Source of the DNA: Fulvivirga sp.
GTDB taxonomy: Bacteria; Bacteroidota; Bacteroidia; Cytophagales; Cyclobacteriaceae
DNA: 64,000 nucleotides
Assembly (NCBI GenBank): GCA_028280565.1
Contig: JANQLQ010000067.1
Span: 19,963 to 83,962 of the forward strand
Direction of reading: 5' to 3'
Shown: positions 8,604-17,869 of the stretch, one piece after another
Layout: every line of letters starts with the position of its first letter
Numbering within the stretch: position 1 is the first letter of the stretch
The notes under the pieces: generated by a model
Told to the model about the DNA's origin: nothing
Database searches by the model: none
What the model saw: the letters and a program-made list of their open reading frames with translations, nothing else
Made by a program: the position numbers and the translations under genes

Positions 8604-10865
8604 ATGAACTTCGATTTCCGAAACCTTAAGATAAAGTACCAGGCCTACATTATCTTTGGTGCCTTAACGCTTTTGGCCTTTGTTAATTTCTTCTTCATCA
8701 ATCATTTCCGGCTTTCATTCCAAGAAGAATCGGAAAAGATTGAGGTCGCTGGTAAGACCAGGATGTTATCCCAGCGTATCACTCTTCTCGCCAATCAAAT
8801 TTTTAATGGTGAGGATCACCTCAAAACAGTGCTCCTCGGCTTGGTGGAAGAACAGGAAGATATTTTTAAAACGTTTCAATATGGCGGCTTGCTCCCGGGA
8901 TACGATGCCAAGATAGGTCCCGCGAAAGATGCGGAGATGATGGCACTTAACAAGGCGCAAGACACCTGGAAAAAGTATCGCGAGGACCTGGATATCTTTT
9001 TGTATGGTGGCAGCTCATCACAGGATTCCACCATGACCATCGAGGCTACTATCTCGCCGGAAGGGTCCTTGCTCAAGATCAACCACTCTCATGATGCGCT
9101 ACTGAAAGATTGTCACTCTTTTGTAGAGATTTTGGTACTCAATAGCAAAGAGGAGAAAAGAAACCTCAGGAATGGATTGATCATTTTCCTGGTCGTTAAT
9201 TTGCTCGCCATAGGAAGCCTGTTTTACCTTGTAACCACCTATTTGTTCAACCCGCTTAACCATATCGGCGATACAGCCGCAAGGATCAGTAATGGGGATT
9301 TGGAAGCAAGGTACGACTATCCGTTCGGGAATGAATTAGGAGACATTGCTAAAACACTGAATAACGTTGTCGCTAACTTAAAAAATGCTACTACGTTCGT
9401 TCAAAAGATCGGCGAAGGCGAACTAGAAGAGAAGCTTGCCGGGATGGATGAAAGCGAGGTGAATGAAAATAGCCTGGAAGGTGCGCTACTTACCATGCGC
9501 GATAAGCTAAAGAATGTACAAGAGCAAGAAGCCGCCAGGAAATGGAGCACAGAAGGTCTAACCCAGTTTGTAGACATCTTACGGTCCAACGAAACCGATG
9601 TGGAGGAACTTGGCAATGGAATTATTTCCAAACTGGTGGAATACACCAACTCTAACCAGGGTGGGCTTTATCTACTGAATGATGACGACGAACACAATAA
9701 GCACCTTGAACTTGTAGCGCTCTATGCCTTTAATTCTAGGAAATATGACCAAAAAACGATCCGGCTGGGTGAAGGCCTGGTCGGGCAAACCTTCCTGGAA
9801 AAGAAAACCACCTACTTACTCGAGATCCCACAGGATTATATCACGATAGTCTCGGGGCTTGGAGGAGCCAATCCAAAGGCTATACTGGTTGTACCCCTCA
9901 TTTTGAACGATGAGATCTACGGGATCATTGAACTGGCCTCTTTCAACGAGTACCGTGACTATGAAATTGAATTTGTGGAGAAATTAGGAGAAAGCATATC
10001 CTCCACCATCTCCGGCGTAAAAACTAACCAGCAGACCAAGCAACTGTTGGATGACGCACAGTCCATGACCGAGCAAATGCAGGCACAAGAAGAGGAAATG
10101 CGACAAAATATGGAGGAGCTCACTGCTACCCAAGAAGAAATGGCGAGAACGGAAAAAGAGCTTTTTGCACAGCAATCCGCCATCAACAGCACTGTAGGGG
10201 TAGCCGAATTTTCAATCGAAGGACAACTGCTCAAGGCCAATCCATGCTACACTTCTCAATTAGGATATTCTGAAGATGAACTAAGGGAGATGGGCTTTAG
10301 ACGTATTACTTTGGAGCCTACCCTGCTCGAAAGTATAAACGAAGGAAAAGCCCACAAAGGATGGTATAAAAAAACGACCCGTTCGGAAGGGCAAAAAGAA
10401 ATGCAGTCGAGCTTTTCATTGGTCAACGTTAAGGATGAGACCAAGATCATAGAACTTGTCACGGAATTCAGCAGGACAAATGGCAAGGAAGAACACCAGG
10501 ACTTGGATGAGGTAGAAGTGATGCTCCGCCAACAAATGGAAGAATTAGAAGTGACCCAGGAGCAGCTAAATTCAAAAATAAAACAGGCAGAAAATAAGTT
10601 GGGAGCTATAGACTCTGTATTCAGCTTTATCTCATGTGATACCCATGGGTTGATCCGGGAGTTCAATGACCGGGCCTTGTCAGTGCTAGGGGCAGGACAA
10701 GGCAGCTTAGCGGGGAGCAACGTACGAGAATTTTTTGAAGAAATAGATCTCACCTTTGGGAAAAAAGACCTGGTTTTAAAAGGTGACGGGCAAAAAGTAG
10801 ACGCTAGTATCCAGCCCGCGCGTCAAAATGGCACTGAAAGTTTAATTTTCATAGCTTGGGTATAA
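8604..10865 (+). CDS. Membrane sensor with PilJ-type input, HAMP, GAF and PAS domains but no output domain
   Basis: A 753-residue protein. It has TM1 (about 12-31), a periplasmic PilJ-like sensor starting IEVAGKTRMLSQRITLLANQI, TM2 (about 190-212), HAMP (about 213-265) and GAF (about 310-470). A Gln/Glu-rich coiled coil (about 480-530), a PAS-like domain (about 530-645), another coil and a final PAS-like domain (about 680-750) follow. There is no histidine kinase, methyl-accepting, GGDEF or phosphatase domain, so it must signal through a partner. The linked cheR and cheB genes and the GAF and SpoIIE proteins downstream are candidates. The Gln/Glu-rich coil could in principle be methylated. 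The gene starts the rightward cluster. Confidence 0.8.
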   Translation: MNFDFRNLKIKYQAYIIFGALTLLAFVNFFFINHFRLSFQEESEKIEVAGKTRMLSQRITLLANQIFNGEDHLKTVLLGLVEEQEDIFKTFQYGGLLPGYDAKIGPAKDAEMMALNKAQDTWKKYREDLDIFLYGGSSSQDSTMTIEATISPEGSLLKINHSHDALLKDCHSFVEILVLNSKEEKRNLRNGLIIFLVVNLLAIGSLFYLVTTYLFNPLNHIGDTAARISNGDLEARYDYPFGNELGDIAKTLNNVVANLKNATTFVQKIGEGELEEKLAGMDESEVNENSLEGALLTMRDKLKNVQEQEAARKWSTEGLTQFVDILRSNETDVEELGNGIISKLVEYTNSNQGGLYLLNDDDEHNKHLELVALYAFNSRKYDQKTIRLGEGLVGQTFLEKKTTYLLEIPQDYITIVSGLGGANPKAILVVPLILNDEIYGIIELASFNEYRDYEIEFVEKLGESISSTISGVKTNQQTKQLLDDAQSMTEQMQAQEEEMRQNMEELTATQEEMARTEKELFAQQSAINSTVGVAEFSIEGQLLKANPCYTSQLGYSEDELREMGFRRITLEPTLLESINEGKAHKGWYKKTTRSEGQKEMQSSFSLVNVKDETKIIELVTEFSRTNGKEEHQDLDEVEVMLRQQMEELEVTQEQLNSKIKQAENKLGAIDSVFSFISCDTHGLIREFNDRALSVLGAGQGSLAGSNVREFFEEIDLTFGKKDLVLKGDGQKVDASIQPARQNGTESLIFIAWV

Positions 10866-10939
10866 TCGTAGCAATTTACCTAGGCGCCCTTACGGGTATA
10901 GAGTGTATAGAAACAATATAAGAATAGTAACGCGACAGC

Positions 10940-11758
10940 ATGAAAGACATTGACATAGCAGACCTTAGGAGGATAACAGAGCTGATAAAGACGAAACATA
11001 GCTATGACTTTACAAACTATGCGATGTCTTCTTTTAAAAGGCGTATCGTAAGGATCCTCGAGCTATATAACCTAACTGTTGATAGCTTGATCGTAAAGCT
11101 AAGTCAGCCCAAGTTCTTGGAGGAGTTTTTAAACGAGATCACGGTCAATGTCACCGAGATGTTCCGTGACCCTTCCTTTTGGCGCGTGTTACGCGATGAT
11201 ATTATCCCTGCTATTCTCCTGAACCACCAAAAGATCAGGATATGGCACGCGGGATGCTCTTCTGGCGAAGAGGTATTCTCCATGGCCATACTGCTTAAGG
11301 AAATGGATATCTTGCATAATGTCCAGGTCATAGCTACAGACTTAGACACCAATATTCTTGAAAGAGCCAAATCCGGCGCTTACAACCTCAAGAATATGGA
11401 CCTGAACGAAAAAAATTATATCCGGTTCCAGGGCACCGGATCTCTTAAAGATTACTACCAGGAGGTGAATGGAAAAGCGGTGATGGATAAATCACTGGTG
11501 ATGGATGTATCTTTCCGTAAACATGACCTGGTCAAGGGTGGGATATTCAATAAATTCGACCTGGTGCTATGCAGGAATGTTATGATATACTTTAACCAAG
11601 CCCTGCAGAACGAGGTGTTAAAAAAGTTTCATGAAAGCCTTTTTAAATACGGGTACCTGGCCATAGGTTCCAAAGAATCTCTCATATGGTGTGACATTGC
11701 CAATAAGTTCATAGTTGTTAATAATGAAGAAAAGATTTATAAGAAAATAAAGGACTGA
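10940..11758 (+). CDS. cheR: CheR-type protein glutamate methyltransferase
   Basis: The 272-residue product has the CheR N-terminal helical domain (about 1-75), then the SAM-binding fold with IWHAGCSSGEEVFSMAILLKE and the conserved DLVLCRNVMIYFNQ segment. CheR methylates glutamate side chains of chemoreceptors using S-adenosylmethionine. There is no TPR or receiver fusion. No receptor with a classical methyl-accepting domain, no CheA and no CheW lie in the window, so the target may be the coiled coil of a neighbouring sensor. It is followed 20 bases later by cheB. Confidence 0.92.
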   Translation: MKDIDIADLRRITELIKTKHSYDFTNYAMSSFKRRIVRILELYNLTVDSLIVKLSQPKFLEEFLNEITVNVTEMFRDPSFWRVLRDDIIPAILLNHQKIRIWHAGCSSGEEVFSMAILLKEMDILHNVQVIATDLDTNILERAKSGAYNLKNMDLNEKNYIRFQGTGSLKDYYQEVNGKAVMDKSLVMDVSFRKHDLVKGGIFNKFDLVLCRNVMIYFNQALQNEVLKKFHESLFKYGYLAIGSKESLIWCDIANKFIVVNNEEKIYKKIKD

Positions 11759-11778
11759 GAGAAGTTTGAGACTAGGCA

Positions 11779-12375
11779 ATGAGTAAGTTCAAATTTAATA
11801 AAAAATATAAAGCTATTGTCATCGGGGGGTCGGCCGGAAGTTTCCAGGGCATTGTAAAAATACTCTCTAACTTACCCGAACACTTTCCAATTCCTATTAT
11901 TATGTGTCTGCACCGTCTTAAACATGTAAGAAATGGCTTTGTAGAGGCGCTTTCTATCAAAAGTATTGCTGAAGTGACAGAACCTCACGATAAAGAGAGC
12001 ATTAAAAAAGGCAAGGTGTACCTGGCCCCGGCCAACTACCACCTTTCTATAGAACTGGGCCATTACTTTAGCCTGTCTACTGAAGAAATGATCAATAATT
12101 CCAGGCCGGCGATAGACATTACCCTGGGCACCAGCGCTTATGTATATAGAGACAAACTCATAGGTATCCTACTTTCCGGGGCCAACAGGGACGGGGGACT
12201 GGGAATGAAATGGATCAAAGATCGTGGAGGGCTCACCATTGTACAGGAGCCCTCGGAATGTATGATCGATACCATGCCGAAAGCAGCCATGGGCTACACG
12301 AATATTGATCATGTGTTGAAAATTGACCAAATTGTACAGTTTTTGAAAGAACTTGATAAACAATACATTAAATGA
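11779..12375 (+). CDS. cheB: CheB-type methylesterase lacking the receiver domain
   Basis: The 198-residue product is only the esterase domain: a GGSAGSFQGI segment with the nucleophile serine, CLHRLKH with the histidine, and LSGANRDGGLGM with the aspartate region. It would remove methyl groups from receptor glutamates. The N-terminal phospho-receiver of canonical CheB is missing, so it cannot be activated by a CheA-type kinase in the normal way. The stop overlaps the next gene's start (ATGA), indicating translational coupling. Confidence 0.9.
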   Translation: MSKFKFNKKYKAIVIGGSAGSFQGIVKILSNLPEHFPIPIIMCLHRLKHVRNGFVEALSIKSIAEVTEPHDKESIKKGKVYLAPANYHLSIELGHYFSLSTEEMINNSRPAIDITLGTSAYVYRDKLIGILLSGANRDGGLGMKWIKDRGGLTIVQEPSECMIDTMPKAAMGYTNIDHVLKIDQIVQFLKELDKQYIK

Positions 12376-13220
12376 TGCTTAACCACCGAAAGTTGGGCCT
12401 GGTGCTCGTATTGCTATACATTGTATGTACTATTGTTGCAGCGTACGTTACCTTTAGCCTCCCAGACGAACTCCTCACCCTTGGCGCCATAGGGCTGGGT
12501 GAGTTGCCAGCAGGCCAACCTGCTTTCCTGAAGCTCACCGTGGCGGTAATAGCTACGTTACTTCTGGGGCTTGGCAGCTTGGTCTTCCTGCTCAATAATA
12601 AAGCGCAGGAAGTGATCTACGTGGAGAAAAAAAGTGGAAGCAAAGGTGCAGATGACACGGAAGAAAACGAAGATGAAGCTTTTCGTGATGTAGATATCCC
12701 TACCATACGTGAGATTGTCAAACGAGAGAAAAATGATGAAAACAAACTCCTCCAAGATGTACTGAACGAGGTATGCAAGGAGATAGAAGCTGGGATCGGG
12801 GCGTTCTATATAGCTAAAAAAGAGCACGGGGTCAGGCAGTTGGAAATGAAAGCTACGTATGCCTTGGCATTGGGGGAGACTCAAAAACCCACCTTCGAGT
12901 TTGGAGAAGGACTCATAGGGCAGGCAGCGGCGGAAGAAAAGAGTATAAACATTGACGACATTCCTGATGGATACATAAAAATAGTTTCAGGCTTGGGAAG
13001 CTCTACCCCAAATTACTTACTCATATTCCCGATCAAACTTAAAAGTACACTTTACGGGGTAGTAGAGATCGCCTCCTTCACGGCTTTTGACAAGGGAATA
13101 GTAGCGAGTGTAGAAAAAGCTTTTGAAATTACGATGGAGCAACTAGCCAGCGACACCACGGGGTCCGCCACGAAAAAAGCTAAACCCTCCACTGCGAAAA
13201 AAGGAAATAAAGAAGCATAA
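12372..13220 (+). CDS. Two-pass membrane protein with a GAF domain
   Basis: A 282-residue protein with two N-terminal membrane segments (about 10-30 and 52-76), an acidic linker (DDTEENEDEAF) and a C-terminal GAF domain (about 115-265). The GAF shares the pattern GEGLIGQAA...IPDGYIKIVSGLG with the GAF domains of the two large sensors in this cluster, so all three may share a ligand or partner. It ends in a Lys/Ala-rich tail. There is no output domain. It overlaps cheB by four bases and precedes the phosphatase by 14 bases. Confidence 0.75.
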   Translation: MMLNHRKLGLVLVLLYIVCTIVAAYVTFSLPDELLTLGAIGLGELPAGQPAFLKLTVAVIATLLLGLGSLVFLLNNKAQEVIYVEKKSGSKGADDTEENEDEAFRDVDIPTIREIVKREKNDENKLLQDVLNEVCKEIEAGIGAFYIAKKEHGVRQLEMKATYALALGETQKPTFEFGEGLIGQAAAEEKSINIDDIPDGYIKIVSGLGSSTPNYLLIFPIKLKSTLYGVVEIASFTAFDKGIVASVEKAFEITMEQLASDTTGSATKKAKPSTAKKGNKEA

Positions 13221-13234
13221 AACATCGAATACGC

Positions 13235-16200
13235 ATGTTTAAGAGTTTAAAAATAAGCACTAAAATCACCGGGTTGGTGATTGCAATGGTGATCATCACC
13301 TTGCTGGCCATTAGTTATATCTCGTTTACATTGAGTAAACAGGCTATCCGTGACCGGTACAATGAAAACCTGGCCGTGGTCACCCAGCACCGTGCCGATA
13401 AGATCAACAGCTACTTCGACCAGGTACAAGCAAACTTAGAATTCCTGGTCAAGACCAATACTATCAAAGAAGGCACTTTAGAACAGGCGGCTCCCGGGGG
13501 AGCCCCTGGGTTCGACTTTATGCCAGTAGCTACGGATGATGCCACCCCCGCAATGGATGACCCTTTTGCCATAGACGGGGGAGATGACGCTGGTGATTTT
13601 GGGCAGGATATGGGATTTGAAACCCCCAGCACACCTGCCAACAGCTATGACGTTGCGGCCTTTATCGGCGAAGTAAAAGCTATTTACGGGTATGAAAATG
13701 TACTTGTGACCGCGCAGGATGGTAAGATCCAATATTCTACCGATCCTTCTCAAGGTCAAGGAAGTAATTTTTATGATCCTGACGGCAAGACCGTCTCCCA
13801 AGCTTCAAAGTCCACCTACTTCAGCAACGTAGTTAAAAAAGATGACGGTTACCTCATGTATGCCGGCAGCCCGATCTCCCATGACGACGGCACCAAGTCC
13901 TTGTTACTCTTTCAAATACGAGTTTCAGAAGTATACGATATCATTATGGATACTACCGGGCTGGGCCAGACCGGCGAGGTCCTAGTGGCCCGGGTCGATA
14001 CTATATCAAAAAAGATCAACCTGGTAAATCCCTCGAGGAATAATCCCACCCGGGCGTTGGATTTTATGACCCAAGGGGACCAAGCCGCGCGCATTTTTGA
14101 ACAGGCACTTTCAGGAAAACCGGGCGCAGGGATAAGCACCGACTACCGGGGGGAAGTGGTACAAGCCTCGTGGGCGAATATTCCCACGGTAAAATGGGGC
14201 ATCGTTTCAAAAATTGATAACGACGAAATATTGCTAGAAATAGGAAGCCTTACCTGGAAGTATGCCATAGCTGGGGCCATATTGCTCCTACTGGCCATTT
14301 TTATATCCTTGATCTTTTCAAGATACCTCACTAACCCTCTAAACTCCTTAAAGGCTACTTTAGAATTGGTAGGTAACGGTGTACTTCCCGATAAAATAGA
14401 ACAACGGTCAGACGATGAAATCGGCCTTATGGCCAAAAGTGTTAACTACTTGGTAAAGACACTGAAAAAAACGGCCCGGTTCGCCCAGCAGATCGGCCAG
14501 GGTAACTTCGATGCTAACTTTAAGCCCATTAGCGAAGAGGATGCCCTTGGAAATGCGCTGGTAGGTATGCGAGATAACCTGATCGAAGGTGAGAAAAGAG
14601 ATAAGGAAAGGAACTGGATCGTAACGGGAGTAGCCGAGGTAGGCGAAATACTAAGAGCCCACGACGAGTTGGAAAAACTCGGCGACGAAGTTATCCACTA
14701 TATCATCGGCAAAATTGATGCGATACAAGGGGCTTTCTACGTAGTAAATGACGATGAGACCGCCACTTACTTAGAAATGAAGTCGAGCTTTGCCTACAAC
14801 AGGAAAAAACATCTCCAATCCAACTTTAAATTTGCCGAAGGGCTTGTAGGCCAAGCTGCCGCGGAGATGGATACGATCTTACGAGTGGAGATCCCGGAAG
14901 ATTATGTGACCGTTACCTCTGGCATACTTGGGGACAAAAAGCCTACGGCCATACTCCTTGTGCCGCTCATTACGGATGAAAAAGTCTACGGGGTACTGGA
15001 ATTCGCCGGCTTTACAAAATTTGACAGCGGTAAGGTGAAGTTCGTGGAAGAGCTCAGCCTGATATTGGCCAGGACGGTGTTTAACATCAAGGTTAACGAA
15101 CGCACCCGGAAACTGCTGGCAGAATCACAGGCTATGAGTTCCGAGCTACAGGAGAAGCAAGAGATCCTGCGCCAAAACGCCGAAGAGATGCAAGCTACGC
15201 AGGAGGAGCTTCAAAAATCCAATACCAAGCTGGAAGAACAGATCGAAGAGGTGAACAAAACTCAAAACAGGATGCAGCTCCTGCTTGAAAATGCCTCGGA
15301 GGTGATCACGATCTACGAAGAAGACGAAACCATACGCTACATCAGCCCTTCTGTAGAAACCATCTTGGGCTACACGCAGAAAGAAATGATGGGCGTAAGC
15401 GATGTGGATAAAGTGGGCAAGGAATTTAAAGAGGCTTTCAAAGATATGTTCCTGCGCTTGAAAGACAACCCCGATGAACAAGTGACCATACAGTACGAAT
15501 ACCGCACTAAGGAAGGGAACTACATTTGGATAGAATCCACCGGGACTAACTTCATGTCCAATACGGCGATACATGGTCTCATTGTTAACTCGAGAGACAT
15601 TACAGAACGTAGAAGGGCGGAGCAAGAGCAGCGCATGAGAAGTAAAATGCAGGCCCTGTCTGAAAACTCTCCCGACCTGATCACACGACTTGAAAACGGG
15701 TCGATCTCCTACATTAATCCTGTAATTGAAGAATATACAGGCAAGAACCCGGCGAATTATCTTAATCACCAGTTTGAGGAGCTCGACCTGAACAAGGCAG
15801 TCCTTGATAAGTGGCTTGAGATCGTGGAGCAGGTCAATAGCAGTAGCAGCAAAGTAGCCACGGAGATGGATTTCCCTTCGGAAATGGGCGATCGTATTAT
15901 GCAGGTAAATGCTATCCCTGAATTTGACGAAAAAGAAAAATTAGAATCGGTACTGGTAGTCTCGCATGACATTACCGAGCGTAAGGTGATCGAGCTGGAG
16001 ATCCAAAACAAAAACAAAAAGATCGCCGACAGTATTAATTATGCCAAGCGGATCCAAAATGCCATCCTGCCGAATAACAATGTGATCAATAAAGTGCTGC
16101 CCGCATCGTTTATCCTTTATAAACCTAAGGATGTGGTCAGCGGGGATTTCCCTTGGTATGTACAAATGGGCGATGACATCTACATGGCAGCCGTAGATTG

Positions 16201-16774
16201 TACGGGTCATGGAGTTCCCGGTGCCCTGCTTTCGCTGATCGGGTATTTCTTATTGAACGACATCGTGCGCAGTAGGAAGATCTCAAACCCCGGGCTGATC
16301 TTGGACCAATTGGATGAGGGGGTGACCACTACCCTGCGGCAGGACCAGGACGATTCTAAAACAAAAGACGGGATGGACATTGCCCTGTGTAAGATCAATC
16401 CGAAGACCAGGACCGTAGAATTTGCCGGGGCACACAGGCCGCTATACATTATGAAAAAAGGCGAAATGGAAGAGATCAAAGGCAACAAATTTGCCATAGG
16501 TGGGGGTATCTATAAAAACCAGACCAATTTCACGAACTTCACCATTGAATTGGAAAAAGATGACTCTATCTATTTCTGCTCAGACGGGTACCCAGATCAG
16601 TTCGGGGGGCCGGAAAACCGTAAATTCGGTCCTAAGCGTACAAGAGAACTTATAAAAACCCTGCATAAGAAACCCATGAAGGATGCTTACAAGGTTTTCG
16701 ATAAAGAATGGGAGGATTGGAAAGGCGAAGAAAAACAAACTGACGATGTTTTATTAATAGGTATAAAATTTTAG
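13235..16774 (+). CDS. Membrane sensor SpoIIE-type (PP2C) serine phosphatase, SiaA-like
   Basis: A 1179-residue protein with TM1 (about 10-32), a large periplasmic Cache-type sensor region with an Asp/Gly-rich insertion, TM2 (about 340-362), HAMP, GAF (about 465-625), a coiled coil, two PAS domains (about 690-930) and a C-terminal SpoIIE phosphatase. The phosphatase shows VVSGDF, VDCTGHGVPGA, DGMDIAL, CSDGY and TDDVLL, the expected metal-binding acidic positions. It should dephosphorylate a serine or threonine on a partner; the downstream SiaC-like protein is the obvious substrate, as in the Pseudomonas SiaABC switch. The residues after GDF are PW, where YW is commoner. Confidence 0.88.
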   Translation: MFKSLKISTKITGLVIAMVIITLLAISYISFTLSKQAIRDRYNENLAVVTQHRADKINSYFDQVQANLEFLVKTNTIKEGTLEQAAPGGAPGFDFMPVATDDATPAMDDPFAIDGGDDAGDFGQDMGFETPSTPANSYDVAAFIGEVKAIYGYENVLVTAQDGKIQYSTDPSQGQGSNFYDPDGKTVSQASKSTYFSNVVKKDDGYLMYAGSPISHDDGTKSLLLFQIRVSEVYDIIMDTTGLGQTGEVLVARVDTISKKINLVNPSRNNPTRALDFMTQGDQAARIFEQALSGKPGAGISTDYRGEVVQASWANIPTVKWGIVSKIDNDEILLEIGSLTWKYAIAGAILLLLAIFISLIFSRYLTNPLNSLKATLELVGNGVLPDKIEQRSDDEIGLMAKSVNYLVKTLKKTARFAQQIGQGNFDANFKPISEEDALGNALVGMRDNLIEGEKRDKERNWIVTGVAEVGEILRAHDELEKLGDEVIHYIIGKIDAIQGAFYVVNDDETATYLEMKSSFAYNRKKHLQSNFKFAEGLVGQAAAEMDTILRVEIPEDYVTVTSGILGDKKPTAILLVPLITDEKVYGVLEFAGFTKFDSGKVKFVEELSLILARTVFNIKVNERTRKLLAESQAMSSELQEKQEILRQNAEEMQATQEELQKSNTKLEEQIEEVNKTQNRMQLLLENASEVITIYEEDETIRYISPSVETILGYTQKEMMGVSDVDKVGKEFKEAFKDMFLRLKDNPDEQVTIQYEYRTKEGNYIWIESTGTNFMSNTAIHGLIVNSRDITERRRAEQEQRMRSKMQALSENSPDLITRLENGSISYINPVIEEYTGKNPANYLNHQFEELDLNKAVLDKWLEIVEQVNSSSSKVATEMDFPSEMGDRIMQVNAIPEFDEKEKLESVLVVSHDITERKVIELEIQNKNKKIADSINYAKRIQNAILPNNNVINKVLPASFILYKPKDVVSGDFPWYVQMGDDIYMAAVDCTGHGVPGALLSLIGYFLLNDIVRSRKISNPGLILDQLDEGVTTTLRQDQDDSKTKDGMDIALCKINPKTRTVEFAGAHRPLYIMKKGEMEEIKGNKFAIGGGIYKNQTNFTNFTIELEKDDSIYFCSDGYPDQFGGPENRKFGPKRTRELIKTLHKKPMKDAYKVFDKEWEDWKGEEKQTDDVLLIGIKF

Positions 16775-16874
16775 ACATTTGGATTAAATGCGTATTTTGG
16801 AGTGGGTATGTGACATCCAATGATCTTCAAAAAGAGAATTCAAGACGATACAAATCAAATTTAAATCAAGACTT

Positions 16875-17405
16875 ATGAAGTATATTTTCGATTTGCACAA
16901 GACCATGTTAGACAATCACCTGATATTGGTTTATGAAGGCGAATTTACCCAAGAGATCACCAAGTCGGTGTTGGCTATGGCAGAAAGAAATATGGACTCT
17001 TCGGGGGAAGAATCGACCACCAAGAGAAAGGTGTTCAATGTGATGGTGGAGTGCTTACAAAATATAGTAAAACATGCCGATGATGTAAAGAATAACCATT
17101 CCGCCATTTTTATGGTAGGCAAGCAGGAGAATGAATATATCATCGTGTCAGGAAATCCCATTCAAAAAGATAGTGTGGATGACCTAACAGAAAGGCTTGA
17201 TCATATAAATAGTTTAGACAAAGACGGCTTGAAAAACCTTTACAAGGACATCATCAAAAATACCGAGATATCAGATAAAGGAGGTGCGGGCCTCGGTTTT
17301 GTGGATATGGCACGTAAATCCGGTAATCCATTGGAATATGAATTTGTGGAGATTGATGGTACTAGTTCATTTTTCTGCTTAAGATCATCTATTGCGAGAG
17401 GCTAA
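16875..17405 (+). CDS. siaB: SiaB family protein kinase (DUF6272)
   Basis: A 176-residue cytoplasmic protein of the SiaB family, with an anti-sigma-kinase-like GHKL fold. Visible features are NVMVECLQNIVKHADD (the N-box-like helix) and DKGGAGLGFVDMARKSG (the glycine-rich ATP-lid region). SiaB phosphorylates SiaC on a threonine, opposing the PP2C phosphatase SiaA. Its place between a SpoIIE phosphatase and a SiaC homologue supports this role strongly. About 100 bases separate it from the phosphatase gene, enough for an internal promoter. Confidence 0.85.
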   Translation: MKYIFDLHKTMLDNHLILVYEGEFTQEITKSVLAMAERNMDSSGEESTTKRKVFNVMVECLQNIVKHADDVKNNHSAIFMVGKQENEYIIVSGNPIQKDSVDDLTERLDHINSLDKDGLKNLYKDIIKNTEISDKGGAGLGFVDMARKSGNPLEYEFVEIDGTSSFFCLRSSIARG

Positions 17406-17444
17406 TCAAACACAACACCAAAAGATTTTTTAAATAACATTAAA

Positions 17445-17807
17445 ATGGAAATATTAAATTTAGAAGGAACTGAAGATACTCCTAAAATCATCCTGGACAA
17501 AGGTAACGGCATTTTTGAGATATCAGGAAGGTCACTCCCCGAGGATTCTGCCGAATTCTACCAACCGGTACTGGATTGGATCTCTGCCTATGCCAACGAC
17601 ACCAACCCCTCCACGGAATTCGTATTTAAACTAGAATACTTCAATACAGCTTCGTCCAAGTTAATTTTGGATGTATTATCAGCACTAGAAGATATAGACG
17701 GAACCACCATCATGTGGTATTTTCATGAAGACGACGAGGATATGGAAGAAGCCGGTGAGGAATTTTCCGAATTAGTGGAGATACCTTTCGAATTCAAAAC
17801 GTATTAA
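17445..17807 (+). CDS. siaC: SiaC family regulatory phosphoprotein (DUF1987)
   Basis: A 120-residue acidic protein whose N-terminus (TPKIILDKGNGIFEISGRSL) and middle (FKLEYFNTASSKLILDVLSAL) match the SiaC/DUF1987 family. The Thr in FNTASSK is the expected phosphorylation site. In Pseudomonas, unphosphorylated SiaC binds and activates the diguanylate cyclase SiaD. No GGDEF gene lies nearby here, so SiaC must act on another target, perhaps the ABC transporter encoded next. It ends 62 bases before that gene. Confidence 0.88.
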   Translation: MEILNLEGTEDTPKIILDKGNGIFEISGRSLPEDSAEFYQPVLDWISAYANDTNPSTEFVFKLEYFNTASSKLILDVLSALEDIDGTTIMWYFHEDDEDMEEAGEEFSELVEIPFEFKTY

Positions 17808-17869
17808 ACCTATATAGCTTTCTTTTATTTTTTAAACTAACGTTCTGTTAAAGAACATCATACGATTAC

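Noticed and set aside
15146..15769. 207-codon antisense frame inside the phosphatase gene
   Set aside because: Shadow of a strongly coding region with PAS domains; its product resembles nothing.
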